Assembly (NCBI GenBank): GCA_963784615.1
Contig: CAWASG010000002.1
Coordinates: 558,001-622,000, forward strand
Origin: UBA11403 sp963784615
GTDB lineage: Bacteria > Pseudomonadota > Gammaproteobacteria > Legionellales > Legionellaceae
Length of the DNA: 64,000 nt
Direction: 5' to 3'
Shown here: one piece after another, positions 36,504-46,666 of the stretch
Position numbering within the stretch: the first letter of the stretch is position 1
Layout of the letters: each line of letters starts with the position of its first letter
Translations under genes and position numbers: made by a program
The notes under the pieces: model-generated
What the model was told of the DNA's origin: nothing
Database searches by the model: none
Seen by the model: the letters and a program-made list of their open reading frames with translations, nothing else

Positions 36504-38687
36504 ATGGAAATCAAAGTAAATTTTCTCGACAATTTAAGACTCGAAGCCAAGTTCGATGACTTTACTGTCACCGCCGATCAACCTATTCGCTATAAAGGTG
36601 ATGGCTCAGCTCCAAGTCCTTTTGATTATTTCTTAGCGTCATCAGCCCTTTGCGCCGCTTACTTTATCAAGGTGTATTGTAAGACCCGTGATATCTCCAC
36701 TGAAAACATCCGCTTATCTCAAAACAATATTGTCGATCCGGAAGATCGCTATAACCAGATCTTCCAAATTCAGGTCGAGCTGCCCGATGATATTTCAGCC
36801 AAAGATAGAGAAGGTATTTTACGTTCTATCGACCGCTGCACAGTAAAGAAAGTAGTGCAAACTGGCCCTGAATTTAAAATCGAAACCGTTGAAAACCTAG
36901 GCGCTGACGCCAATGCCATGTTGATGGCCCAGCCAGAAGAGGAGAAGAGAACCTTTATTCTAGGTAAAGACTTGCCCCTAGAGCAAACCATTAAAAACAT
37001 AACCGCCATGTTAGCCGAGCTTGGCATGAAGATAGAAATATCCTCATGGCGCAACATAGTGCCTAATGTATGGTCTTTACATATTCGTGATGCCGCCTCG
37101 CCTATGTGCTTCACTAACGGCAAAGGCGCCACCAAAGAAAGCGCACTATGCTCGGCATTAGGCGAGTTTATTGAGCGCCTGAATAATAACTTTTTCTACA
37201 ACGATCAATTCTTTGGCGTAGAAATCGCCAACAGCGAATTTGTTCATTATCCCAATGAAAAGTGGTTTGCATTAGAAGAAGGTGTGCTGCCAGCGGGTAT
37301 TTTGGATGACTATTGCCTAGATATTTACAACCCAGATGAAGAATTACAGGGATCTCACCTGATTGACACCAACTCAGGCAATAAAGATCGCGGCATTTGT
37401 GCCATTCCCTATACCCGCAAGTCCGATGGTGAGACCGTCTATTTCCCATCAAACCTGATTGAAAATTTATTCTTAAGTAACGGCATGAGCGCCGGTAACA
37501 ACCTACAAGAAGCCCATGTGCAGTGCTTATCAGAAATCTTTGAGCGCGCCATAAAACGTCAAATCATTGAGCAAGAAATTGTCCTGCCAGATGTGCCAAT
37601 GAGCGTGCTTGAAAAGTACCCTAGTATTCTAGCGGGTATTAAAGGCCTAGAAGAGCAAGGCTTCCCCATTATGGTGAAAGATGCCTCATTGGGCGGGCAA
37701 TTCCCTGTTATGTGCGTCACCCTGATGAACCCAAGAACCGGTGGCGTATTTGCTTCTTTTGGCGCCCACCCAAGCTTTGAAGTGGCGCTAGAGCGCAGCC
37801 TTACCGAGTTACTGCAAGGCCGCAGTTTTGAAGGCTTAAACGATGTACCAAGGCCAACCTTCAATAGCATGGCCGTCACTGAGCCTGAAAACTTCGTTGA
37901 GCACTTTATTGACTCTACTGGCGTGATCTCCTGGCGCTTCTTTAGCAGTAAGTACGAGCATGAGTTCTGTGAATGGGACTTTTCTGGCACCAGCGAAGAA
38001 GAAGCTAACAGGCTATTTGGCATCTTAGAGGCCATGGGCAAAGAAGTCTATATTGCCGAACTCACTGACTTAGGCGCCTCAGCTTGCCGTATTTTAGTGC
38101 CTGACTATTCAGAGATTTATCCGGTTGACGATCTTATTTGGGACAATACTAACAAAGCGCTAAATTACCGTGAAGACATCTTAAATCTGCATTCATTAAG
38201 CACTAAAGCGCTAGGCAAGTTAGTTAATCGCTTAGAAGAAAGTCAGTTAGATAACCATACCGATATTCGCACATTGATTGGCATAGTGTTCGATGAAAAC
38301 ACTGTCTGGGGCAAACTGACTATTATCGAGCTTAAAATCCTGATTTATCTCGCACTTGGCGCCCATGAAGACGCCCACGAATTAGTCGGTGAGTTCTTGC
38401 AATTTAACGACAATACAGTCCAGCGCGGCCTGTTTTATCAAGCGGTAAATGCAGTACTGGAAGTCACCTTAGATGAAGATCTTGAGCTTAAGCACTTTAT
38501 CGAAAGCTTCAACCGGATGTTTGGTTTCGAAGTGATGGAAAACGTGGTTGGCTCCGTCACAGGTAAGGTACGTTTTTACGGCCTAACCAAAACCAGCATC
38601 GCCCTTGAAGGCATAGAACCCCATTTGCGACTGATTGAAAGCTATAAGAAATTACACCAAGCGCGCAAAATAAAAGTAGGATTCTAA
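36504..38687 (+). CDS. OsmC-YcaO fusion protein
   Basis: 727 aa with an OsmC-like domain at about 1-135 (SPFDYFLASSALCAAYFIKV, then DRCTVKKVVQTGP with the reactive Cys) fused to a YcaO domain at about 165-560. YcaO enzymes activate amide backbones with ATP; E. coli YcaO supports RimO-dependent methylthiolation of ribosomal protein S12. Visible YcaO features: ALCSALGEFIERLNN, NGMSAGNNLQEAHVQCLSEI, FERAIKR, and a C-terminal helical extension. The OsmC-YcaO architecture is known from Shewanella and relatives. Its codons are visibly richer in GCC/CGC than the neighbours, suggesting transfer. No RiPP precursor or partner gene adjoins it. Confidence 0.88.
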   Translation: MEIKVNFLDNLRLEAKFDDFTVTADQPIRYKGDGSAPSPFDYFLASSALCAAYFIKVYCKTRDISTENIRLSQNNIVDPEDRYNQIFQIQVELPDDISAKDREGILRSIDRCTVKKVVQTGPEFKIETVENLGADANAMLMAQPEEEKRTFILGKDLPLEQTIKNITAMLAELGMKIEISSWRNIVPNVWSLHIRDAASPMCFTNGKGATKESALCSALGEFIERLNNNFFYNDQFFGVEIANSEFVHYPNEKWFALEEGVLPAGILDDYCLDIYNPDEELQGSHLIDTNSGNKDRGICAIPYTRKSDGETVYFPSNLIENLFLSNGMSAGNNLQEAHVQCLSEIFERAIKRQIIEQEIVLPDVPMSVLEKYPSILAGIKGLEEQGFPIMVKDASLGGQFPVMCVTLMNPRTGGVFASFGAHPSFEVALERSLTELLQGRSFEGLNDVPRPTFNSMAVTEPENFVEHFIDSTGVISWRFFSSKYEHEFCEWDFSGTSEEEANRLFGILEAMGKEVYIAELTDLGASACRILVPDYSEIYPVDDLIWDNTNKALNYREDILNLHSLSTKALGKLVNRLEESQLDNHTDIRTLIGIVFDENTVWGKLTIIELKILIYLALGAHEDAHELVGEFLQFNDNTVQRGLFYQAVNAVLEVTLDEDLELKHFIESFNRMFGFEVMENVVGSVTGKVRFYGLTKTSIALEGIEPHLRLIESYKKLHQARKIKVGF

Positions 38688-39420
38688 TCGCTGTGCTAAT
38701 CAGAAGTTGTCCACCTGTGTGTAGCGAATGTGAAGGAAAGGGGGCATGACCATTGTATGATGCTCTAAGTTCAGAGTTAACACAATACAGGCATTAGAAG
38801 ATCCCACCATTATCATGGGAATGACCTTGGGCCAGGTGGGCACGTCGCAAGCTCCTTTGCCCACCCTACGATCATACTAATCATCTTTGATTCGATAAGG
38901 CGGTTGTTTAGGTTGGTTTTTATACAGAGAGCTGTCCACAGGGTAGCCAGACATCGGGAGAAGGACCCTCATACGTCACATCGGCTTTTTGTTTTTTCCC
39001 TTTAAACGAACCTTTAGCTTATACCAGCACTGGATCACCCATCAAAAAAGCGGCTGATTTTGGCACTTCACATCACGACCTTTAGTCCCAGGCCAAATAG
39101 TGAATTCATTTAATTTGATCGAATATGAGTCTAAAACAGAGCTTTTTATAGATGAAAAGTAAATTTCTATCAAAAAAGGACTTAGGACAAGTACAGGAAG
39201 GGTTATAATGCCATTCAAAACTCAAAGGGACCCTAATTGACAGGTATCCTCACTTACCCCGTATTGTCCTAAGGATGTGGCATCTTCATTGTGCGGGCGA
39301 ATCAACTAACGCTACGTTGCAATTTAGAGCAGACTGGGCTAATATAATCAATAATGCTTCATACAGAAAATTGATCAAAATGAAGTGCCAACAGCTCCTA
39401 AAAGAAGAGAAGAAATTATT
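38688..39420. other. Repeat-rich gap after the OsmC-YcaO gene
   Basis: Contains an end-like TGTGTGTAGCGAAT at about 38717, a degenerate MITE from 38737, and, on the minus strand near 38960-39060, a frame remnant (ADVTYEGPSP) whose ACGAAGGTCCTTCTCCCGAT also appears near 55636. These are old insertion scars; no intact gene. Confidence 0.45.
38737..38830. repeat. Degenerate inverted copy of the AAAGGGGGC MITE
   Basis: AAAGGGGGCATGACCATTGT followed by TGCTCTAAGTTCAGAGTTAA and AGGCATTAGAAGATC, the reverse complement of the inner part of 13996-14111. The far end is eroded. Confidence 0.65.
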
Positions 39421-40386
39421 ATGAAAAAACTATTATCTAACGATGAGATAGATACGTTATTAAGAAATTTTAAAGCTGTTTTTCAGTTCTACGTTCATGT
39501 ATCAAGTTGGCGTGCAGAATCAGAAAACGATATTCACCTGGATGATGAATCCAGAGAACGTTTAAAGGAATTAAAAGATACACTTACTGAAAAACTAAAA
39601 ATTGAATTGTCATCAGCCTCATTTGAAGAATCAAAAGATAGTGAAGAATCGGAAAATAGTGAAGAATCAAACGTTAGGAATCATAAAATCATAGAGATTT
39701 TAAATGCGTTTTTAAGCAAACACTGGTGTATATTGCACCAAACGGTTCCTGCCATTTTTAAAGACGAACAATTCGACGAACAATTCCCTGTAATCAAGGT
39801 AAAGACAGGTTTCTCAACCACATCTTCTAAAGAAAAGGCCGATAAGGGTGCCGAAGCAGCTGCCGCGACATCGCCCACAGAAAAGTTTGATACATTTATT
39901 CATCTATTAAAAAAATATGGTTGTACTAATTTAAGTGAATTAGTTGAATCTCACAAAGAACACAGAAATTTACCCGATCTATTCAAGAGTAAATGTAGTC
40001 AATTATCTGATACAACTCTTAACGATATAGTCAAACAACTAACTCGTATTTCAATAAAACCAACAACCGAACTTGATAAACAAGATGACGCTGCATTAAA
40101 CGAAAAGGAAAATAAAATCCATATCGAAAATATTTACCGAGTATTTGAATTTTTTAGCAAATACGATGATAACATTATCATTGTTGTTGCCAACATATTC
40201 CGGAAACTAGATCAAGCTGGACTCAACCAGGATAAAATCGCAAAGATTTTAGACTACTATCTTTTAGATTCAAGTAACCACAATGAAGAGATATTAGCAC
40301 TCGATCAAATTTTATATCTTTTGGAAGATGAACCAACATTAATTCAAGATAAGATATTCGGGCCTCAGTCATCGTTTCGCCAATAG
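39421..40386 (+). pseudogene. 5' part of a solenoid-repeat gene split by the 40361-44837 transposon
   Basis: From ATG 39421 (ribosome site AAGAGAAGAAAT) the frame runs 313 codons of native sequence. It then enters the transposon end, adding the foreign tail GPQSSFRQ from the inverted repeat. The native part is charged and helical with an acidic repeat (DSEESENSEESN, residues 72-83) and short solenoid-like helices at the end (ILDYYLL, ALDQILYLLEDEP). Joining base 40360 to 44846, that is removing the transposon and one GATATTCG, gives an uninterrupted 852-aa frame with the 44905-46464 part. Function unknown; effector-like. Confidence 0.85.
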
Positions 40387-40577
40387 TTTTAAATTTATAC
40401 AGCTAAGATTGTCGTCATGCTGTTCGTCACAAGGGCGAATGAGTCTAAGTTATCGACAGATCTATGGAATATATAATTCTGGTTACACCTTTCCCCCGCG
40501 CAACTCTGTCAATTACCTGTTTATTTATAAAACGTGCTATAATCACAAAAATAAAGCATTTTTTAGGGGGGATAGAC

Positions 40578-41786
40578 ATGCAGAATCAATCATCAAGACC
40601 GGGTCCAAAACAAGACGTCAGCAAGAACGAACCTAAGCAGCCTTCTTCAACTTCCCTTCCTGACGCTTCGATGGACGCGGGAGCAGCCACTGCGGCTGCC
40701 GCTGACGTTGCCGCACTTACTTCAAGACAAAATTCCAATCCATTATCGCGGGTTGCTTTTGTGAATCGAGTCATGCTTTTTGCCGCATCGAATGCTAAAA
40801 GAGCATTCGAGTTAGAGGCCATTAATACCACATGGGCTGACACCATTAGGAATTTTACCCTTAAGAATCATCCAAGATTTGGATTCACGAAAGATAAACT
40901 GTTAGAAGCTGTTGCTTTGGGAAGGGAAAGTAGGACAGTCAATCTCGATCGTCAACCCGGAGAGATTTTCGCAGCAGATATACTGCTCCAATATCCGGAT
41001 TTGTTATTAGAAAAAGGAACTATTACCGACTGGGGTGGGCGAACATTTAAAGATATCTCTGCTTTTCAATATGCGTTATGGGCAAAAGATTTTAAGATGC
41101 TAGAAATGATGCTGAATAGCATACCAGTTGGTGAAGAAGGTGACGCAATCAGGACGGAACTTCTAAGACAATATGAGCAGGTTATAATACCGAGATATCA
41201 AGGTGGTGGTTTGACTTATATGCACACCTATGAGCGTCCGAAGGTGGATGCAGCTGGTATACCCATAAAAGATGCTTCTGGGAATTGGGATTGTGAAACT
41301 GTGACAGAGGAGCGTTGGGGAAACCATTTCGATATAACACCACTTCTCAATGCTTATAAAGATTACGATACTCATTGTGATGCTCGTACATTGCCACAAC
41401 GCGATGCTTGCTGGATAAAAGTCATTGGGACGCTGCAGCGCTCACTCCCAATACATATTCTACAACGTTACTGTGACCCAGATATTCCGTTTTATCCCTT
41501 ACCTTCGTTTACGGGCAACTTTAAGCGTACAACACAATTTTATAATTACTTACATAACGGTTTAGAGTCCCTACTTTCATCTTCTTTGGCTTCTGATTTT
41601 TCGTTATTTCGTGGCGACATGCGGGCAGGGGTGCCGGCGCGTGGCGTGAAGTGGGCAGTGGGGCGCGGGACAGTCGCTGATTTGGCGGCGGTCCGCCAGA
41701 TTGATGAAGTCAGTACAAACGAGATAGAAAAAATTAAACGGCTGCTAACGGCGCCCGGGGAGAATCCCACCCAGTTCCGCCGTTGA
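40578..41786 (+). CDS. Effector-like protein, transposon cargo
   Basis: 402 aa from ATG 40578 (ribosome site AGGGGGGAT; an in-frame ATG at 40464 is less likely). N terminus Ala/Ser/Pro-rich and disordered; from residue 60 a folded part with ISAFQYALWAKDFKMLEMML, ELLRQYEQ, HFDITPLLNAYKDYDTH, ILQRYCDPDIPFYPLPSF and a C-terminal FSLFRGDMRAG..AARG region ending in LAAVRQIDEVSTNEIEKIK. The C-terminal third is homologous to the remnant at 12429-12947. This arrangement is familiar from uncharacterised Legionellales proteins presumed to be effectors. Its 3' end overlaps the convergent reverse transcriptase frame by 53 bp. Confidence 0.7.
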   Translation: MQNQSSRPGPKQDVSKNEPKQPSSTSLPDASMDAGAATAAAADVAALTSRQNSNPLSRVAFVNRVMLFAASNAKRAFELEAINTTWADTIRNFTLKNHPRFGFTKDKLLEAVALGRESRTVNLDRQPGEIFAADILLQYPDLLLEKGTITDWGGRTFKDISAFQYALWAKDFKMLEMMLNSIPVGEEGDAIRTELLRQYEQVIIPRYQGGGLTYMHTYERPKVDAAGIPIKDASGNWDCETVTEERWGNHFDITPLLNAYKDYDTHCDARTLPQRDACWIKVIGTLQRSLPIHILQRYCDPDIPFYPLPSFTGNFKRTTQFYNYLHNGLESLLSSSLASDFSLFRGDMRAGVPARGVKWAVGRGTVADLAAVRQIDEVSTNEIEKIKRLLTAPGENPTQFRR

Positions 41787-42968
41787 GTTTATATCGATAG
41801 ATCAGGCCGCATGCTATGGATGCACATACGCCATCCCAACATGCGGCCATGAACCATTCCAATAACTCAGTATATTGCCATTTTTCGCTTGTCCTCACCC
41901 ACCAACACGCCCAACGGTTTAAGTAACTTGTGATCCTTCGGGGAGATACCCCACTTTTGACCATTTGTTGAACTTGTTCGCGTGCTTTACGCAGCGTTCT
42001 CGCATGTGGAACGATCTGCGTAAGCGCAGGTGAATGTTCTCCATTTGCCGAAATTGCCTCCACCCCCCCATTGAGGTTGAATTGTATGCAAAATCGGCTT
42101 GATTGTTGGAGTGATCATCGACCTGTGTCAAGTTGGTGTTATCGAGGGGTCGCGTCCCAGGATAGTGAATGCCGAGAAAATGAAATCCTTTCTCGATGGA
42201 GCCAATACATGTTTTTTTGCGTGATAAATTCAACCGCCGCTCGTGTAATACGTCCATCATGCGTCGTTTACACCGGTTAAGACTACGCTTCGTTGGACAC
42301 AGAATCAAAATATCATCCTGATAACGAATATAGGTCACGTCCATGGAATCAAATGCGTCATCCAGTGGTTTTAAAAAAATCCCACTAAAAAATTGGGACA
42401 GCGGACCTCGCAATGCAATGCCATGATCTGGATTTTTATAACCACGCGGCGTTTCAATTGGGTTAATGATAATCTCAGTCAGCATTGCTTGAACGTTAGG
42501 ATCGTCATAATGGATTTGAATATCTTTGATCAACTTATGATGTTGGATTGATTTATAAAACGATTTTATATCTGCACGGATAAAATATTGAGGTTGGCTC
42601 TCTTGCTGTACTTGTCGAATACGTTGTGTGGCGGTTTTCACACCACTGGGACCTTGAAGATGGTAACAATTTGGATTCATGACGAAAGGAAACGTTGGTT
42701 TCAATTGCCTCAGCAAAATATGTTGAAAAATTCGGTCGGATAAATAGAGTTGGTCAACGACCTCATCTGAAAAATAATGCCGCTTGAGGAAGCGTGGTGT
42801 ATAGCTGCCATCGATCATCGCGTTGATGCCTTGCGCCATCCACTCATCTATTTCGCGAGCCATTAAATGAACATCATGACTCGCATGTGCATAATGTTTT
42901 TGTTTATGAATTTTGGCGAAAAGCTTTCGACCACAGGCCTGCATTGCTTCAACATTCCATCGCTTCAT
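41734..42968 (-). pseudogene. Reverse transcriptase, frameshifted at a G7 tract
   Basis: The first frame (42968 to 41919) encodes a full RT palm: HLQGPSGVKTATQRI, catalytic Asp in RADIKSFYKSI (about 133), ALRGPLSQFFSGIFLKPLDD, and YIRYQDDILIL with YQDD at 216-219, then LNLSRKKTCIG and FHFLGI. After STSMGG the natural C terminus continues in the -1 frame (VEAISANGEHSPALTQIVPH, ARTLRKAREQVQQMVKSG, SYLNRWACWWVRTSEKWQ) to 41734. The switch lies at seven G (plus-strand C 42063-42069); one more G would join them. It lacks intron maturase and HNH domains, so it is not an ordinary group II intron RT; class not identified. Confidence 0.8.
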
Positions 42969-43120
42969 CTGGTGTTCCGCTTGATAATGAATACATCCTT
43001 TTATGTTTTTATCGCTCTAAAGGAATTGCGCCCATATTTTTCAAGAAATACTTGCAGCAGTTGGTTCAGTCTGTAATCATTCGATTTGCAAAAAGATATG
43101 ATTTTCAAGGACTGAACCAA

Positions 43121-44803
43121 ATGGAATTATGTAGTGATTTGGATGTTGATACAAGTAAAAAAACACATTGGGATCGTTTAGAGGTAGCGCAAAAGGTTGT
43201 CGACATTAAAGCTATTTTGCAAAAGACGAACAATACATCTAAGGCAGCCAAATCGGTGGGCGTGCCCCGTAGCACCGCACGATATTGGCTGGATCGCGAA
43301 GGTAAAACCGGGCTATCTCCGGCTGTTGAAGCATTTTTTGAAAGCCCATTGGGTATGGCTTTTTTGCATCAAATAGTGATCGCAGCTCAATTTACAATCA
43401 CCCAATTGGCTGGTGGAGGGGTTGATATGATCGCTCAATTTTTACACTTAAGCCGATTAACGACCTTTGTAGCAAGTTCTCATGGTACGTTATATAAGCA
43501 AGCGGTGGCTATGGAAGAGGCGATAAATCGTTTTGGAACTGAAGAAGGCCAACGGTTAGCGTCGCACATGTCGAAGAAAAAAATTACTGTCTGCCAGGAC
43601 GAAACCTTCCATCCTGAAATTTGTTTGGTCGCTATAGAACCCGTGTCTAATTTTATTCTATTGGAACAATATAGTGCAAAACGTGATGCTGAATCTTGGT
43701 TTAAAGCGATGGAAGAAGCACTGCAAGGCTTGAAAGTAGAGATTATCCAGTCGACTAGCGATGAAGGTACCGGATTGATAAAATATGTCGAAAAAGAGCT
43801 AGGTGCCCAGCATTCCCCTGATCTATTTCACGTTCAGCAAGAGCTAACGCGTGCCACATCGGCTCCTATTGCGGCAATAGTCAAACAAGCTGAGAAAGCT
43901 TATGACACCAGTATTAAAATACAGGAACGGTTGGAAAAAAAGCAGTCCTTGGATCCTGAATACAGTGAAAAACCATATTCCGCACTCGATGGAGAGATTA
44001 TCAATGCTGAGCTAAATAAGGATGTTGCATTACGCCATTTAAATGATATCAAAAAACATCAAGCTGATGTCAAAGAGGCAAAAAAAGCGCTAGGTCAGGT
44101 CTATCATCCTTATGATTTAACTACCGGCAAAGCACAAACGGCAGAAGACATCGCTGAAAAAATGAAACGACACATTGAGACGATAAAAACGGCAGCTATT
44201 GAAACGGAGCTGTCTGAGAATAGCTGGAATCGCATAATGAAGGCGTATCGCGTTTTTGACGGGATGATCGCCACCATTGTATTTTTCTGGACTGTTGTTA
44301 AACAGCAAGTTGCATCACTCGGACTATCTCCTGAGCTAGAGGCTTTAATGCATGATGTGATTATACCAGGGCTGTATTTGCAGCAAGTAGCCAAAAAAGC
44401 AAAAAGCTCGACAGAACGCAAACGGCTTACTAAGCTGGCTGCAGAATTACTTGCACGTCTGGCACTATGTGAAGATTGGTGTAAGTTACCGCCACAGCAA
44501 CGTGAGCAGATAAGATCTACAGCTCTGCAATGTTCTCAGTTATTTCAGCGATCCAGTTCATGTGTTGAGGGACGTAATGGCTATTTGTCATTACGTCATC
44601 ACAGCTCTCATCGATTGAGCAAGCGAAAATTGGGTGCTCTTACTGTGATTCACAATTATTTTATACGGCGACCTGATGAATCAACGGCGGCCGAACGATT
44701 TTTTCAGTCAAAGCCGAAAAGTATTTTCAATTTTCTACTGGATAATTTAGATGTTTCAGCTAGGCCAGCAGAGGCTAGGAGGGTTACTAAAATGGCTGCT
44801 TAA
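43121..44803 (+). CDS. DDE-type transposase (DUF6399-like, ISNCY)
   Basis: 560 aa from ATG 43121 after AAGGACTGAACCAA; the frame is open back to 42887 but that part overlaps the RT gene. N-terminal helix-turn-helix (AAKSVGVPRSTARYWLDREG). Candidate catalytic acids: Asp in TVCQDETFHPEI, Asp in IIQSTSDEGTGLI, and Glu in SSSCVEGRNGYLSLRHHSSH. A long coiled-coil insertion lies between the last two. I recall this family as DUF6399 in Legionellales and cyanobacteria. It produces 8-bp target duplications, judged from the two insertions in this window. Confidence 0.78.
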   Translation: MELCSDLDVDTSKKTHWDRLEVAQKVVDIKAILQKTNNTSKAAKSVGVPRSTARYWLDREGKTGLSPAVEAFFESPLGMAFLHQIVIAAQFTITQLAGGGVDMIAQFLHLSRLTTFVASSHGTLYKQAVAMEEAINRFGTEEGQRLASHMSKKKITVCQDETFHPEICLVAIEPVSNFILLEQYSAKRDAESWFKAMEEALQGLKVEIIQSTSDEGTGLIKYVEKELGAQHSPDLFHVQQELTRATSAPIAAIVKQAEKAYDTSIKIQERLEKKQSLDPEYSEKPYSALDGEIINAELNKDVALRHLNDIKKHQADVKEAKKALGQVYHPYDLTTGKAQTAEDIAEKMKRHIETIKTAAIETELSENSWNRIMKAYRVFDGMIATIVFFWTVVKQQVASLGLSPELEALMHDVIIPGLYLQQVAKKAKSSTERKRLTKLAAELLARLALCEDWCKLPPQQREQIRSTALQCSQLFQRSSSCVEGRNGYLSLRHHSSHRLSKRKLGALTVIHNYFIRRPDESTAAERFFQSKPKSIFNFLLDNLDVSARPAEARRVTKMAA

Positions 44804-44904
44804 AATACAAGCATCTGGCGAAACGATGACTGAGGCCGATATTCGACATTATCAAAACCAATCAATTAGGCAGCGTATATTATTGCATACATTTTTTTGC
44901 TTCT

Positions 44905-46464
44905 ATGAAATATCAGATGAATTCCACATTAATTTCAGGCATTTTAGGTTATCGAGGCAATAATCTAGATGCGCGTGCTTTAGTAAATTTAACGTCTACG
45001 TTAAAAGCATTCAATAAAAACATTGATATTGATATCGATTTTATATTACTTTTGAGATTCAATAGTGATGTACTCCAAATAATAGAAGGGCTTTTATCAC
45101 TATTTAATGAGAGCGAAATAACGTCGGGAGAACAAACAAAACTCTTTGAAAATCTGACTCAAAGTCAAGCACCTAAGGTTTACGCTGATATTTTATATCT
45201 TTTAATAAAAGATGCAGGCTTTAGGAGGCCCAGGGAGCATTTGGCCCTATTTGATCATGCAGCTTCTCATCGAAACTTGGTTTTATTAAAGTTGAGTTTT
45301 AAGTTGTTAATTGTAGATGCAAAATGTAATGCAACCAATAACGCTGTTTTATTCCTGAATTTAGCGCAACATAGCGCACATGGGGCCATTGCGAGCATTT
45401 ATGTTAATTTAATCAAGGCCGGTTTTAACATAACAGAGCATCCTATATTATTTGATAAAGTCACCTCTGAGTTGCAAACGTTTCTATTAGCCGAAGGAAT
45501 TTCTGAGTTGGTTGCTAATGGTTTCAATGCATCTACCCATCCAAATTGTTTTATGAATGTGGTAGTTAATCAGAACCCACAAACCCTTGCAATAATTTAC
45601 ACACAATTAGTAACCTTTGGTTTTAAGGAAGCGGAACAGCCTGACTTATTCGATGCAGTTACATCCCATCCAGAAATCGGTCATATATATATGGCTTTTT
45701 TCAGATTAAGGCAACTATCCAGTGACGGATTTAAGCCTAATGCAGACAATAATCCAAGCCTGTTTATGAATATAACAAAGCATAAAAATCCAGAAGCGTA
45801 CTCAGATATTTATTATGAATTAATTCGTGCTGGTTTTATGCCAGATAACGACCCTGAGCTATTTATAAAAGCTACCTCTCATCAAAATATAGTTCTATTA
45901 GTTCATACACTAAACCAATACAACGACGCAGGCTGTAAAAAAGAAAAGCATGCAGATCTGTTTCCGATGATTCTCAGACATACTGACTTACCAAGTCTAG
46001 ATGAAGCTGTAAGAATTATTCTCAGTAACCAAGACCCCCTCGGCTTTAGAGTAAACAGAAACCGCATTATACAGAAACCTAGTTTGATTATAAGAGCCGC
46101 GACGCTCCACCATGACCCTTTAAAAGTTGCAAATATGTGGGTAGAACTTTGCAGAGGCACCGGCCCAGAAAACTCGAGTTTATTCCCCAGAAGAAATGCG
46201 TACTTAGGATTTATTGAATGGCTATATGTTGAAAATGGGGGGGATTCAGCTCTGTTTGCGGACTGCCGTACAGGCGATGATGCGATAACGATACTGAAGG
46301 ACTCATTATTTAAAGCGCTTGAACAAGAGCCTAATTCACCCGAAACGCTGGAAAATTGCGCTTGCTACAGAACATGTAAAATGATAATGGAAACCGATGA
46401 ACTTACTTGGTTGAAAGATGAGCTCGTTGTGTTAAAAGACGAAATAACAAGACAGCGACATTGA
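44905..46464 (+). pseudogene. 3' part of the split solenoid-repeat gene
   Basis: Native sequence resumes at 44846, right after the second GATATTCG; the first ATG is 44905. Five or more repeats of about 35-45 residues share the pattern iY..Li.aGF.....p.LF...tsh: examples are ILYLLIKDAGF..REHLALFDHAASH, IYVNLIKAGF..EHPILFDKVTS, IYTQLVTFGF..EQPDLFDAVTSH and IYYELIRAGF..DPELFIKATSH. This looks like an alpha-solenoid. It may still be expressed as a truncated protein. No named family recognised. Confidence 0.8.
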
Positions 46465-46666
46465 AAATAGCCGACTTAACCTCACTTAAGGGTAAGCGTT
46501 CGGTGAAATACGGGTTGTATGTCGCCACAAACACGCGAAATAGCGCTTTATTCACGTGCCAGAGCCCGATTTTTTTGGTGAATCGTTACGACTTTTTACT
46601 ATCAAATCACTCACATTGCTCAAGTGTAACGATTTAAGATGATGAGTGTTAACAAAGAGGAATGTT

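Larger units (their letters stand above)
40361..44837. mobile_element. 4,477-bp transposon carrying transposase, reverse transcriptase and effector-like gene
   Basis: Perfect 22-bp terminal inverted repeats, beginning GGCCTCAGTCATCGTTTCGC at 40361 and ending as its reverse complement at 44837. They are flanked by a perfect 8-bp target duplication GATATTCG (40353-40360 and 44838-44845). Contents in order: effector-like gene (+), reverse transcriptase (-), transposase (+). The same ends and an 8-bp duplication mark the MITE at 10070-10235, which independently validates the boundaries. The transposase end sits 34 bp from the right terminus, as expected for an autonomous element. Confidence 0.93.

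Noticed and set aside
40578..42968. A diversity-generating retroelement (RT next to a possible target gene)
   Set aside because: No template/variable repeat pair with A-specific differences is visible near the RT, no Avd-like gene is present, and the candidate target is convergent with the RT rather than upstream on the same strand.
42887..43120. N-terminal extension of the transposase
   Set aside because: It overlaps the start of the divergent RT gene and lacks a ribosome site; the ATG at 43121 has one and begins the family-like sequence.
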